Shown here: positions 34,715 to 42,951 of the stretch, piece by piece
Position numbering within the stretch: position 1 is the stretch's first letter
Layout: each line of letters opens with the position of its first letter
NCBI RefSeq assembly: GCF_000756385.1
Contig: NZ_JNFC01000009.1
Span: forward strand, 1-64,000
Reading direction: 5' to 3'
DNA length: 64,000 bases
DNA from: Sphingopyxis sp. LC363
GTDB lineage: Bacteria; Pseudomonadota; Alphaproteobacteria; Sphingomonadales; Sphingomonadaceae
Translations under genes and position numbers: made by a program
The notes under the pieces: generated by a model
Seen by the model: the letters and a program-made list of their open reading frames with translations, nothing else
What the model was told of the DNA's origin: nothing
The model's database searches: none

Positions 34715-35220
34715 CGACCTGCTGCCTTGCCTTCGCCGCCAACCAGGTGCGACCGAACCGCTATCAGCAACTGCGAGACCGCGGTTTTAGCCGCGCCGGC
34801 GTCAATCGTTCCGGCATCGATGTGACCACCCATCGCCGGCGATCGCCATCGTCCATATGGCGACAGCAACGGGACAATTCGCGCGAAGCTATCGGAATCG
34901 AATTGCAGCCCGCCGGCCTTCGCAAAGAAGTGAGCTTTGCCGACGTCCAGTCCGATCCGGCGGCGACAATCCTCGTCCGTCCAACCATCCGCCACGACAC
35001 ACGCCGTCAGGGCGAGCTGCGATGCAATGCCCAACTGATAGAGCAGGTCGCCGGCGCGAACGAATTCTCCCTTCGGGAAAAACGCTCTCGCATTCTGCAG
35101 CCGCCACCGCGCAGCTTTGTGTTTTTCATTGTCGAGCGAACTCGGTTCAGCCGAAAGAGAGATCACGCCGACCATACCCGCGGCGATCGGCAATCCGCCA
35201 ACAAATGTCCGCCGTTCCAT
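34711..35220 (-). CDS. Tat-like-signal helical protein, module copy 1
   Basis: 169 residues. The N-terminus MERRTFVGGLPIAAGMVGVI has a twin-Arg motif followed by a hydrophobic stretch, like a Tat signal. The mature part is helical with DLLYQLGIASQLAL, CRRRIGLDVGKAHFFAKAGG and LLSPYGRWR. These blocks are shared with the protein at 35641-36174, showing the two genes are paralogues. It is translationally coupled to the sigma-like gene through an ATGA overlap. Possibly an exported sensor or anti-sigma partner; no known family recognised. Confidence 0.65.
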   Translation of the reverse strand: MERRTFVGGLPIAAGMVGVISLSAEPSSLDNEKHKAARWRLQNARAFFPKGEFVRAGDLLYQLGIASQLALTACVVADGWTDEDCRRRIGLDVGKAHFFAKAGGLQFDSDSFARIVPLLSPYGRWRSPAMGGHIDAGTIDAGAAKTAVSQLLIAVRSHLVGGEGKAAGR

Positions 35221-35288
35221 TTGGCGCCCTCCAAGCTACGCGCAAATCGTGCACAAAGGAACGATCAGGTTCGGGGCGGCGAAGTCAC

Positions 35289-35303
35289 CCCCTGTAAATT
35301 GTT
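35289..35303. promoter_or_regulatory. Motif shared with the mucR upstream region
   Basis: CCCCTGTAAATTGTT is identical to 7873-7887 upstream of the mucR-like gene. Here it lies about 70 bp upstream of the Tat-like-signal gene of module 1, in an AT-rich promoter region containing TTATTCGAATAA (a palindromic stretch). A common regulator is possible. Confidence 0.3.
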
Positions 35304-35356
35304 ATTCGAATAAATGAGGGGTAACATGAGGGTGAAGTTACGTCGGTTTCGGGCCT

Positions 35357-35644
35357 TCATTCGAATTCCCGGCGGACCATTCTGACCGACCACAATGCAT
35401 CAGCGACACAGCGTTCGACGGTCGCCACGTCGACGTCGACCGCGATCGCGATCACCCCATATGGCAGCTCGTCGACCCGGTGCATGAGAAACACACGCCG
35501 CGCGAACGGCCACAATAGATCCATCGCCAGATCCAGTTGATCCAGGACAGGCGGATCGGCGCCGAGCCGGCGAGCATATTGCGGATAGCGTTTCACGCGA
35601 ATCCAGAGCCAATAGGCGCGCGACAAACTATGATGCCATTTCAT
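35357..35644 (-). CDS. Small sigma-factor region-4-like protein, module copy 2
   Basis: 95 residues, colinear with the 99-residue protein of copy 1 (shared HH-x4-YWL-x2-R, LW/VWP-FARxV, DVDVATVERCVADALWS). The helix-turn-helix portion (LPYGVIAIAVDVDVATVERC) again resembles sigma region 4 without a region 2. The start overlaps the stop of its Tat-like-signal partner by 4 bp, exactly as in copy 1. Function unknown. Confidence 0.65.
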   Translation of the reverse strand: MKWHHSLSRAYWLWIRVKRYPQYARRLGADPPVLDQLDLAMDLLWPFARRVFLMHRVDELPYGVIAIAVDVDVATVERCVADALWSVRMVRREFE

Positions 35645-36174
35645 CGCTCCGCCCCTTCGTTGCTTACCCCGGCGAGCCGGCGCCTCACCGTTCCTAGCAA
35701 GCCGTCAAGCGTAGCGGACACTCGAGACGTGTTGATCGTCTCGATCGCCGGTAGATCGGCCGCGAAAGGACCACGCCATTGCCCATAGGGCGAGAGCAGC
35801 CCGGCCAGCTCGAGCATGGCGGGATCACGATGATACAAGCCGGCCTCGTTCGCTATCGCCAATGCCTTGTCGACGAAGAGGCCGATCCGCTGCCGGCACC
35901 AATCGTCCGAAGCGCCAAGATCGAGCAAATATGCGCCGATGCCGAGCTGGGCCACGATCCCCGCCTGATAGAGAAGGTCGTGCGGATGCCGATATAGCCC
36001 CGCGGCTACGCCCCGGTAGAATTCCTCCGCTCGCTCGAAGCGATCGGCGCCGCGGCCTTGCAGTCCACGCCCCCCATCGCTCACACTGTCGTCGATCGGC
36101 AATATGCCGGTCAGCAAAAGTCCTCCGCCGGCGCGCACAAGGCCCCGGCGCGACAAGCTCGTTGTCACGATCAT
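35641..36174 (-). CDS. Tat-like-signal helical protein, module copy 2
   Basis: About 177 residues. The N-terminus TTSLSRRGLVRAGGGLLLTG carries SRRGLV, a good twin-arginine motif, followed by a hydrophobic core. The mature part shares DLLYQ-x-GI-x2-QL, CRQRIGL and LLSPYGQWR with copy 1. Start at 36174 is preferred (AGGA 8 bp upstream); 36183 would also be in frame. The module pair/pair arrangement with identical 4-bp overlaps points to duplication of a complete two-gene unit. Export and partnership with the sigma-like protein are inferences. Confidence 0.65.
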   Translation of the reverse strand: MIVTTSLSRRGLVRAGGGLLLTGILPIDDSVSDGGRGLQGRGADRFERAEEFYRGVAAGLYRHPHDLLYQAGIVAQLGIGAYLLDLGASDDWCRQRIGLFVDKALAIANEAGLYHRDPAMLELAGLLSPYGQWRGPFAADLPAIETINTSRVSATLDGLLGTVRRRLAGVSNEGAER

Positions 36175-36183
36175 CGTCTTCAT

Positions 36184-37098
36184 CCTGCTGTTGTTCGGCC
36201 GCTGCCCGGCGAGGGCCTCAAACGACCGAGGTCAATGAAATCAGACTTTTCGCTGTCGCGCTATACCCAGAAAGGGGGGTGTGTCTAACGTCAATAATAC
36301 GGCTCCGCCGAAGCCTCACTGGCGCGAATATCCCCCGACATTTCGTCTGGAAAGTGCGGAATTCTGCGGCTGATGGATTGGGGGAGGGTGTTGATCGGAG
36401 AATTGGATCGCGGAAGTGCGGGCCACCGACCGGCATCCGCCGATCGGTAACCTGCTCTACTCGCTAGGGCCGCGATTCTGCGATCGCGACCAAGCTCGCC
36501 GTGCCCCTGCGGGTCTCGGCCCTTCGGGTAACGATCAGGGGCACGGGAAGATGGTCGGCCGCCTTTTGGCGCCCGCAGTCGTTTTCGAGGCCTCGCCACG
36601 CTATTCGCGTGCCGAGGCGCCAGGGTGCGCGCAAACCTGTCCCGCTCCCTTCTACGCCGCCTTTCAGGCTCCCGGCGTCGCATCCGGCGGCGCGCGGGGA
36701 CGCGCCCTGCGGGCGCTCAAGCAGAAAACCGGCCCTGCGGGCCTACGGTTTCCACCGCTACGCGGCGGAGCCTCCGTTTTTCAGCTTGCCCCGCGTTATC
36801 CCCCGTCTGCTTCTTGGGGCCTGCGACGGCGGCTCCGAAGGGGATGGACAGGTGAGGGCATTGCATCGCTTCCCCCGACCATAGCGGAACCGGCCCTGGT
36901 CGGGCCGGGCGATCTTCGCTGTCCGCGCTCCCGCGCGTCTGTTTGTTGCTCCGGCTCACCAAAGAGGATCGCAATTTCGTCAAGAAAACAATGAGATAGA
37001 CCGCTATCGATGCCGCCGTTATTAAGTAATTGTCAAGACGGCAACTCTGCTTTGACTTTCTGAAGAGGGGCATCGCCCTAAATTTATGGAGATACTTC
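36184..37098. other. Long intergenic region with a structured repeat and the DUF736 promoter
   Basis: About 900 bp without a convincing gene; frames here lack family resemblance. It contains copy A of the hairpin-rich repeat (36716-36795). At its right end is an AT-rich, promoter-like stretch (about 36960-37090) just upstream of the DUF736 gene. Confidence 0.5.
36716..36795 (+). repeat. Hairpin-rich extragenic repeat, copy A
   Basis: About 80 bp nearly identical to 41358-41437. It holds three successive small hairpins: GGCCC-TGC-GGGCC, CCGC-TAC-GCGG and CGGA-GCC-TCCG. Most differences between the two copies fall in hairpin loops (TGC to TTT, TAC to TGC) while the stems stay paired, which suggests selection on RNA or DNA structure. 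It lies about 300 bp upstream of the DUF736 gene. Confidence 0.7.
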
Positions 37099-37602
37099 AT
37101 GGCTAATATTGGCAACCTCAAGAAGAATAGCGATGGCGTTTTCATCGGTCGTATCGATACCGTCGCCTTTTCCAACGTCGTCGCGCTGCGTCCGGTCATC
37201 AGCCAAAACGAAGCGGCGCCGAAATATGAGGTGATGGCGCTGACCCCGGCACGCACCTGGGCCAAGGTCGGCGCGATGTTCGAGCAGATCAAGAAGTCGA
37301 CGGGAGAAGTCTTCTATCAGGGCCGCATCGACGATCCGAGCATGGCGAACCCGATGGACATTGCGCTGTGGCATGACCGCGAAGGGGGATTTGCCGTCCT
37401 TTGGAGCCGTCGCCGTCCGCGTCGTGAAATCCCCGCGGGTCAGGCCGAACAGGACCTGCCGCCCGTCGGGCAGAGTTCGGACGATGGGATCAGCGGCGAC
37501 TCCGGTCTCGGCGACAGCACCGCACCCGACGCGCCGCAGGGAAGCAAGGGCAAGGGCGCAGCAGGGAAGGGGGGTGAAACCGCCGACAAGGCAACCGCCT
37601 AA
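37099..37602 (+). CDS. DUF736 family plasmid protein
   Basis: 167 residues. Residues 1-105 are the DUF736 domain: MANIGNLKKNSDGVFIGRID, VALRPV, NEAAPKYEVMAL, WAKVGAMFEQIKKSTGEVFY and DIALWHDREGGFAVLWSR. The remaining tail is low-complexity, Gly/Ser/Lys-rich and probably disordered. DUF736 proteins are small, abundant alphaproteobacterial plasmid proteins of unknown function, often next to transfer genes. Start at 37099 is preceded by GGAG. A strong hairpin follows the stop. Confidence 0.85.
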   Translation: MANIGNLKKNSDGVFIGRIDTVAFSNVVALRPVISQNEAAPKYEVMALTPARTWAKVGAMFEQIKKSTGEVFYQGRIDDPSMANPMDIALWHDREGGFAVLWSRRRPRREIPAGQAEQDLPPVGQSSDDGISGDSGLGDSTAPDAPQGSKGKGAAGKGGETADKATA

Positions 37603-37608
37603 ATGAAG

Positions 37609-37641
37609 GAGGCCGGGAGAGGGTCTAGCTCTTCCGGCCTC
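37609..37641 (+). terminator. Terminator-like hairpin after DUF736
   Basis: 13-bp stem (37609-37621 with 37629-37641) including one G-U pair and a 7-nt loop, starting 6 bp after the stop codon. The T-tract is poor. Confidence 0.6.
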
Positions 37642-37715
37642 TCATGGCTGAACATTGGTCAATGTCCGCTTCGATGCTTATCCATTTTCCGAAGCGGCGA
37701 ACAGGAAATTTCATC

Positions 37716-38684
37716 ATGGCCCGCTTCGATAACTTCGCCGACCTTGCAGAACATTACGCCAGCCTTACCAGCGCCGACGCCTTCGCGGGCGCTTTCACCA
37801 GCGAAATTGCCGCCAGCCAGCTTTCCATCCACGACGAACCCACGGCCGACGACTTGCCCGACGGCGATGCAGCGCGCGCCGTTGCTGCCCACGTCACCGG
37901 CGAGATTTTCAACCTCTTCGCCGATACGCGCCTTGCACCTGTCGCACCTCGCATCGCTTGGGGGATCGTCAACAGCTTCCACAAGGTGGCGCAGCAGCTT
38001 TCACGCCAAGAGGATGACGCCGCGCGCGAGCTTGGCGAGCTGGCGCGCATCATGGACCCTTCCGAAATCCACGCGGTGAAGGTCGAGGAGACGCAGCGCC
38101 TTTGCCAGTCGCTTCATGAAGCCGTCGCGGCGATCTGCGCGATGCGCGACCACGCCGCCGAGATTTACCGCGTCGAATGCGGCCAGCCTTGGTCCGCTAC
38201 CACCGGCAGCCGAACGGGCCGCACCTTGACCGCCTCGCAGATCGACGCGCGCGACTTTCTCGCAGCGCGCGCGGTGGAAAAACGGGAAGCACACGCCCCG
38301 ACTGGTCCGGTTGTCGTTTTGTCGGGCGGGCAGGACTGGACCGAGCATAAGGCGCTTTGGGATCGTCTGGACGCGATCAAGGCCCGCATTCCCGCGATGA
38401 CGCTTGTCACGACTGCGCAGCACAAGGGCGCCGACGCCATCGGCGCCGCATGGGCCGCAGCGCGCGGGGTGCCGCTTGTCGCCTTCCGGCTCAATCGCCA
38501 GCTTGGCAACCGCGCCGCGTTCGAGCGTAACCGTTCTATTCAGCGATTGCTGCCAGTTGAAGCCGTTATTTGCGAAGGCAGCGGCGTCCAGATCAATCTC
38601 GCGCAGAATCTTCGCGCCGCTGGCGTCCCGCTCACCATCTTCAAACACGCAGATTTTGCGATCCGCGATCAGGCTCACGCCTGA
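37716..38684 (+). CDS. DUF2493 (SLOG-family) domain protein
   Basis: 322 residues. The N-terminal half is helical (MARFDNFADLAEHYASLTSA). The C-terminal third is the DUF2493/YspA-type Rossmann-like domain of the SLOG superfamily: VVVLSGGQDWTEHKALWDRL, TTAQHKGADAIGAAWAAARG, VPLVAFRLN, FERNRSIQ, AVICEGSGVQINLAQNLRAAG. SLOG proteins are thought to bind or process nucleotide-derived ligands; many are found on plasmids. Start at 37716 is preceded by AGGAAAT. Confidence 0.8.
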   Translation: MARFDNFADLAEHYASLTSADAFAGAFTSEIAASQLSIHDEPTADDLPDGDAARAVAAHVTGEIFNLFADTRLAPVAPRIAWGIVNSFHKVAQQLSRQEDDAARELGELARIMDPSEIHAVKVEETQRLCQSLHEAVAAICAMRDHAAEIYRVECGQPWSATTGSRTGRTLTASQIDARDFLAARAVEKREAHAPTGPVVVLSGGQDWTEHKALWDRLDAIKARIPAMTLVTTAQHKGADAIGAAWAAARGVPLVAFRLNRQLGNRAAFERNRSIQRLLPVEAVICEGSGVQINLAQNLRAAGVPLTIFKHADFAIRDQAHA

Positions 38685-38712
38685 TCGCATTTCGCCCACC
38701 CGGAGAATTACG

Positions 38713-39057
38713 ATGCGCCTCTATCTGACCAGCACTGGCGAATGGACGGGAAATCAAAGTGACGCAGCGGGCTTGGTCCGCGCGAACGGCGGGACCTGGG
38801 AACAGATCGACGTTCCGACCGACAAGCCGGGCCTGATTGCTTGGCTCACCCAGCAGTGGACGCGTTTTCCGACGATTGCGGCACCGTCGGCGCCGATAAC
38901 GGCGCCGACCGAAACCGACGCGCAGCGAGCGGAAAGCCTCCGCCGGATCAGCATCGAGGAAGAGATTCAGAATTGCGACCTTCCCCACCTCGCAGTGCTC
39001 GCGGAAAATGTCGCTTGGCGCTTCCACGAACTGGCGCGGGCCTCGAAAGACGATTGA
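38713..39057 (+). CDS. Conserved small plasmid protein
   Basis: 114 residues, unrecognised. It starts MRLYLTSTGEWTGNQSDAAG, contains a Pro/Ala/Thr-rich middle (IAAPSAPITAPTET) and a helical end (EEIQNCDLPHLAVLAENVAW). It sits 28 bp after the DUF2493 gene, preceded by GGAGA, in a row of small plasmid genes that are probably co-transcribed. Confidence 0.6.
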   Translation: MRLYLTSTGEWTGNQSDAAGLVRANGGTWEQIDVPTDKPGLIAWLTQQWTRFPTIAAPSAPITAPTETDAQRAESLRRISIEEEIQNCDLPHLAVLAENVAWRFHELARASKDD

Positions 39058-39114
39058 CCCCAAAAACTGACGACATTCGATTTTCTTGATACACGGGCCG
39101 AAGGAGCCGAACCG

Positions 39115-39420
39115 ATGAATGTAGAAATTCTCGCTCACCCCGAGTTGAAGTCCGCGCTTAACCGCCTGATAGACCTTGCGCGCGCCGACACCGGCCAATC
39201 GGCCCGCGTCACGAATTTTCTCCTCGCATGGTGGGACGGCGACCAGTGGGGAAACTTCCCGCTGACTGACCTGTTCGGCGTTGACCGGGACGTTGCCGCT
39301 GACATGGCTACCGTCTTTGCGTTTCTCGGTCAGCATGGCGGGGCCGTCTACATCGATGCTTTCGGCGACCAGTATCGCGGTCAGATGGCCGATCTGGTCG
39401 ACCGTTGGCGCCCCGACTAG
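39115..39420 (+). CDS. Conserved small plasmid protein (DUF7673-like)
   Basis: 101 residues. The pattern ALNRLIDLARADTGQSARVT, NFLLAWWDGDQWGNFPLTDL and VDRDVAADMATVFAFLGQH is typical of a small conserved alphaproteobacterial plasmid family. I believe it corresponds to DUF7673 but cannot verify. Preceded by GAAGGAG. No function known. Confidence 0.65.
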   Translation: MNVEILAHPELKSALNRLIDLARADTGQSARVTNFLLAWWDGDQWGNFPLTDLFGVDRDVAADMATVFAFLGQHGGAVYIDAFGDQYRGQMADLVDRWRPD

Positions 39421-39528
39421 GGCGCCTGCCGTTCGCGGCGCCACTTCGTAATTTTCCCAGCCCTTATTGTCGCAGCAGCCGTGGGAGCATCCACCCCAGC
39501 GTGGCCGCGCTGCGTCGGATATCGTGTT

Positions 39529-40119
39529 ATGCGCTTCACACCCCATCAGGGAATCTATGCCTACGAGCGGACGAACCGGAAATTGAAGGCGGCGGAACGC
39601 CGCCTGCGTCTGGATCGCGAGAAATTCCCGCTCTTCGCCGCCGAGATCGCCGAGAGCCAGCCCACACCGGAGGAATTGCTCGACGCGCGCGGCAGAGCAT
39701 TCGTCGAGAACCAGCAAGCGAACCGCGATCGCGAGGCTCGAAACTGGTGGCGCGCGCGCGCCGAGCTGCGCGCGATCGCCGAACCGGATCGCGCCGCATT
39801 CATCCGCTATTGGGGTCGCTGCAAATGTCCCGGCAACGCGTGCTATTTGCTGACCTACATCAATATGTTTCGTGACGGCCGACTGATCGTTCACGAGGGC
39901 GAGGTACGTCCGCGTAGCGATGTCGAATGGGAGCGTGATCGCAAAGCCAAGATCGCGGCGATGTCGGACCTCGAACTGGACGTGATGATCCAGACGCACA
40001 TCAGTCCGCTTCTTGCCGAATGGGGCCGCGAGGAACGTCGGCGCCGTGCGGAATTGAGCGCGGCCGTCCCGCCCGCGCGCTCCAGCTCGATGCGCCGCAA
40101 GCGGCGCGGCGTGCGGTGA
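39529..40119 (+). CDS. Hypothetical protein, Arg-rich
   Basis: 196 residues from the ATG at 39529 (MRFTPHQGIYAYERTNRKLK); an upstream start at 39481 would add 16 residues. It is highly charged, with two basic helical stretches and a CKCPGNACYLL segment that has three Cys residues. The C-terminus is Arg-rich (SSMRRKRRG). No family recognised. The following 274 bp contain a GAT-rich simple repeat but no gene. Confidence 0.55.
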   Translation: MRFTPHQGIYAYERTNRKLKAAERRLRLDREKFPLFAAEIAESQPTPEELLDARGRAFVENQQANRDREARNWWRARAELRAIAEPDRAAFIRYWGRCKCPGNACYLLTYINMFRDGRLIVHEGEVRPRSDVEWERDRKAKIAAMSDLELDVMIQTHISPLLAEWGREERRRRAELSAAVPPARSSSMRRKRRGVR

Positions 40120-40393
40120 TGACCCCCCGCGCAGTTCCGCGATGTCATCTTGCTGAAGCACGACGGCGCCGAGCTGGTCGGGCGGCTGTTCGACTAGTCG
40201 TCGCCCGCAGTGGATCCCGGCGTAGAGGGCCGAGCCCTCATGCCGTGATCCAGCCCGCACACGGGCGGGGGTTGAATTCTCACATTCCGTAGATTACGTA
40301 TGTTGGCGATTCCGATGATGATGATGACTTTCGAGACGATGAGAGCCGCAAGGTTCAGTTTGCCAGCATGACGATGAAGATGATGAGGGAATC

Positions 40394-40660
40394 ATGGAAC
40401 TGCCAATCGAAAAGGTCACTTCCAGTGAGGTTTCGAAGCGCTTCGGCTTCTATTACGACGAAGCCATGACGCACCCCATCGGGATCGAGCGCAACGGCGC
40501 CACCCGCGTCGTCATGTTGCCCGCGTCCGAATATGAACGCCTCGCGCGCCTCGACCATATCGCTGTCACGCCCGAGGAATTGAGTGATGAAGCAACCCGA
40601 AGCCTCCGGACCGCCACGGCGCGCCCCGAAGCCGTCGCCCTTAACGAGCTCATGGACTGA
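40394..40660 (+). CDS. Phd/YefM-type antitoxin
   Basis: 88 residues. The N-terminal DNA-binding segment VTSSEVSKRFGFYYDEAMTH is followed by PIGIERNGATRVVMLPASEYERL, the classic Phd/YefM pattern. The C-terminal tail would wrap and neutralise the toxin. Its 3' end overlaps the downstream PemK-like toxin gene by about 74 bp, so the two are co-expressed as a plasmid-stabilising module, with the antitoxin probably repressing the operon. Confidence 0.8.
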   Translation: MELPIEKVTSSEVSKRFGFYYDEAMTHPIGIERNGATRVVMLPASEYERLARLDHIAVTPEELSDEATRSLRTATARPEAVALNELMD

Positions 40661-41054
40661 GCCGCTCCCCACTGACGTCATCCAGTACGTGTATCTCTGG
40701 CGCGCCGAAAAGGAGCGCGGGCTTGAGGACGGCCGCAAGATTCGGCCCTGCCTCGTTCTCAGCACGTTCCGGGCTCGGGGCCAGCTACGCGTCATCACCG
40801 CGCCGATAACGACGCGTAACTATGACCCTGGCCTCTCGATAGCGATCCCGCCCCGGGTGACGGAGCACCTGGGACTGGACGACCGTTCGCGGATCGTATG
40901 GAACGACCTCAACGAGTTCACCTGGGTTGGACCTGACGTACGAGGCGCAGCTGACGGCTCGCCCTTCATCGGCATCATGCCCGAGGCACTTTGGCGGCGG
41001 GTGCTCGATAATGTAATCAGCGCCCGCATCAATCCAACGCACCGCTCCGAATAG
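40587..41054 (+). CDS. PemK/MazF-like toxin
   Basis: 155 residues. After a Pro-rich N-terminus the core has DVIQYVYLWRAEKERG, EDGRKIRPCLVLST, LRVITAPITT and WNDLNEFTWVGPD, consistent with a PemK/MazF-like endoribonuclease fold (KIRPCLVL is the usual landmark). A toxin of this type cleaves mRNA when the labile antitoxin is lost. Start at 40587; the long overlap with the antitoxin leaves open an internal start nearer 40670. Confidence 0.7.
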   Translation: MKQPEASGPPRRAPKPSPLTSSWTEPLPTDVIQYVYLWRAEKERGLEDGRKIRPCLVLSTFRARGQLRVITAPITTRNYDPGLSIAIPPRVTEHLGLDDRSRIVWNDLNEFTWVGPDVRGAADGSPFIGIMPEALWRRVLDNVISARINPTHRSE

Positions 41055-41493
41055 CCAGTCTGCCCGATACTGTCGAAGGCTGTCCGATGCGCTGCGTCGC
41101 GATCGGCGAAGATCAGCAATCCGGCCCGACGGGTTGGCCGCTGTGCCTCCGATGACCGTGCGGACCAAAGTGCGGCGGTTCCACTTTCGCCCCCATCGGG
41201 GATCGATGCGCCACCATAGGCAGGACCGTCCCGATCGATCTTCAGCGAGCGCGGCCAGCCTGAATGGCTCCCTGCAGCTCGCCTCCTTGGGCGGCCTCGT
41301 TGCTGTCTGACGCACGTAGACAGCTCGCCCGCCTTTCGCGGGACGGGTCTATCGACCCTCAAGCAGAAAACCAGCCCTTTGGGCCTACGGTTTCCACCGC
41401 TGCGCGGCGGAGCCTCCGTCTTTCAGCTTGCCCGCGGCGAGCGGCCGCCTCCTCGAAGTGCGTCAGCAACGACACCACCCAAGGAGACAAGCC
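41055..41493. other. Intergenic region upstream of ssb
   Basis: About 440 bp without a supported gene. It holds copy B of the hairpin-rich repeat and, at about 41326-41346, a short hairpin (CCCGC / GCGGG). The ssb ribosome-binding site AAGGAG is at its right end. Confidence 0.5.
41358..41437 (+). repeat. Hairpin-rich extragenic repeat, copy B
   Basis: Second copy of the about 80-bp element at 36716-36795, same orientation, 57 bp upstream of the ssb start. Stems GCCC/GGGC, CCGC/GCGG and CGGA/TCCG are preserved; loop bases differ from copy A. Confidence 0.7.
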
Positions 41494-41865
41494 ATGAAAC
41501 AGAAAGCCGACTTCATCATCACTGGCCGTATCGGAAAGATCGACGCCAAGGAGAAGGTCGCGCACATCGATGTCGCCACCAAATATCCCTACAAGGACAA
41601 GGATGACAACTGGAAGGATCGCACCGTCTGGAACCGCGTCACGCTCTTCAAGAAACAGCATGAACGCGTAACAGAAATCGGCGTCGGCGACCTGGTGACC
41701 TTCGAAGGTCGCGTTGGACAGAGCAGCTACGAGCGGAACGGCGTTCGCCACTATAACGTGGACCTGACCGTCAACGACTTCACCATCGAGCGCCGGAAGG
41801 GCGAACAGGCGACGACCACGAACGATACGCCGCCCGCTGAAGACGACGATCACGTTCCCTTCTGA
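41494..41865 (+). CDS. Single-stranded DNA-binding protein (SSB-like OB fold)
   Basis: 123 residues. OB-fold pattern: ADFIITGRIGKIDAKEKVAH, VWNRVTLFKKQHERVTE, VGVGDLV-like GVGDLVTFEGRVGQSSYERN, and the acidic C-terminal tip DDDHVPF, matching the SSB protein-interaction tail (D-D-D-x-P-F). Smaller and more divergent than chromosomal SSB. Plasmid SSBs coat transferred single strands during conjugation. Start at 41494 is preceded by AAGGAG. A perfect terminator follows. Confidence 0.85.
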   Translation: MKQKADFIITGRIGKIDAKEKVAHIDVATKYPYKDKDDNWKDRTVWNRVTLFKKQHERVTEIGVGDLVTFEGRVGQSSYERNGVRHYNVDLTVNDFTIERRKGEQATTTNDTPPAEDDDHVPF

Positions 41866-41872
41866 ACCTCTC

Positions 41873-41903
41873 GGGGCGGCTACGTCCGCCCCTTCAGTTT
41901 TCC
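41873..41903 (+). terminator. Rho-independent terminator after ssb
   Basis: Stem GGGGCGG / CCGCCCC with a 6-nt loop (41873-41892), followed by TTCAGTTTTC, 8 bp after the ssb stop. Confidence 0.8.
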
Positions 41904-41916
41904 CAGGAGACGCATC

Positions 41917-41982
41917 ATGGAAACCGAACTCTACGACGATTATCGCGCGCTCGCATATGACGCAGGGATCAGATCGAGATGA
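41917..41982 (+). CDS. Tiny ORF (METELYDDYRALAYDAG...)
   Basis: 21 codons preceded by a strong AGGAG and overlapping a second short start at 41979 (MNFDDPDEQPMFAFAES) by 4 bp. The second frame loses coding character after about 35 codons. Together they look like the 5' remnants of small plasmid genes, or a translated leader pair. Confidence 0.3.
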   Translation: METELYDDYRALAYDAGIRSR

Positions 41983-42284
41983 ATTTCGACGATCCCGACG
42001 AACAGCCAATGTTCGCCTTTGCCGAGAGTCTGGCAGTAAGGTCAGCCAACGGCGAAGATCTCCCGACGCCATTTAACGAACACCCATGTGTGGGCCGGCG
42101 ACGACCGACCCTTTCGCTTTGCAAGCCGCGCGCCTGTGACCGCCTCGCTCACGGCGGGAAGGTGCCCGCCGGTTCGCATCGGCGGCACGCGGCCCTTCGC
42201 CATTTGCGCATCTCTCCGGGTATAGGCACGATCGCCTTCACTCGTTGCCTCGGTTTGCTCGCAACCAGCACATCGCCGATCGCC

Positions 42285-42545
42285 TCAGAGCGTGTCCAAC
42301 TTCTCCGCGATCCTCTTTGCGCCATGCTTCTCGATCGCCTTCGCAATGGCCGTAGCTTCGCTTCGATCCATCCGGGCAATCTTCACCTTTCCCAGTGCGG
42401 CGAGAAGTACATCACGTCCCGCATCGCGCTCCGCTTCGCGGGCTCGGCGTTCCGCTTCCGTCACCCGCGCAAGTTCGGCTTCCAGCTCTGCGCGTCTCGC
42501 CGCAATCGCATCCAGATTGCCTTCGATTTTCTTCGCCCTTGGCAT
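42285..42545 (-). CDS. Small coiled-coil plasmid protein
   Basis: 86 residues. Mostly one charged helix (AARRAELEAELARVTEAERR) followed by LLAALGKVKIARMDRSEATA. It resembles small conserved proteins encoded beside transfer regions of sphingomonad plasmids (possibly DUF6437; not verifiable here). Start at 42545 is chosen because GGAG lies 7 bp upstream; an extension to 42776 has no family-like sequence. Transcribed away from the candidate oriT. Confidence 0.6.
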   Translation of the reverse strand: MPRAKKIEGNLDAIAARRAELEAELARVTEAERRAREAERDAGRDVLLAALGKVKIARMDRSEATAIAKAIEKHGAKRIAEKLDTL

Positions 42546-42951
42546 CGTTTTACTCCGCTTCAGCCTATCCAATCTTTGCGCACTGCTATCACGATACGGG
42601 CGATAATCCAGCACCGAAACAGGTACACGACGTCTGTCCGCGGCGTTACGAAATCGGACAGGGAATGGACACGGAAGGGTGCCGGTTTGACTCCCCGCCG
42701 GCGACAGAATGAGTTGCGTTTTGGGTTCACGCTTCGCGCTCCCAAAACGCAATGCGCTTGTTGGCGATCGGTCCAACAGGGCGTCGCGATCGATCGGTCA
42801 TCCGACCAAGCGGATGATCCATATCGTGGTTCCAGCAGGCAACCTATTCGGCATCGTCAATCAAACGAGCGTTGCCGATTACGCTGCCCGCATGCGGACA
42901 AGCGATCAGCAAATGTCTGGCGGGGCTAGCGCCTCATGCAGGCCTGAACTC

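Noticed and set aside
36416-36994. A 192-codon frame in the region before DUF736
   Set aside because: Low-complexity translation of the hairpin repeat; the same residues recur at copy B in another context, showing a DNA-level repeat rather than a gene.
40313-40392. GAT-rich simple repeat before the antitoxin gene
   Set aside because: Short, imperfect and without symmetry; probably chance or slippage, no function supported.
41979-42929. A 316-codon plus-strand open frame
   Set aside because: Only the first about 35 codons look coding. The rest is antisense to the small coiled-coil gene and runs through the candidate oriT, with Arg/His/Cys-rich composition typical of GC-rich shadow frames.
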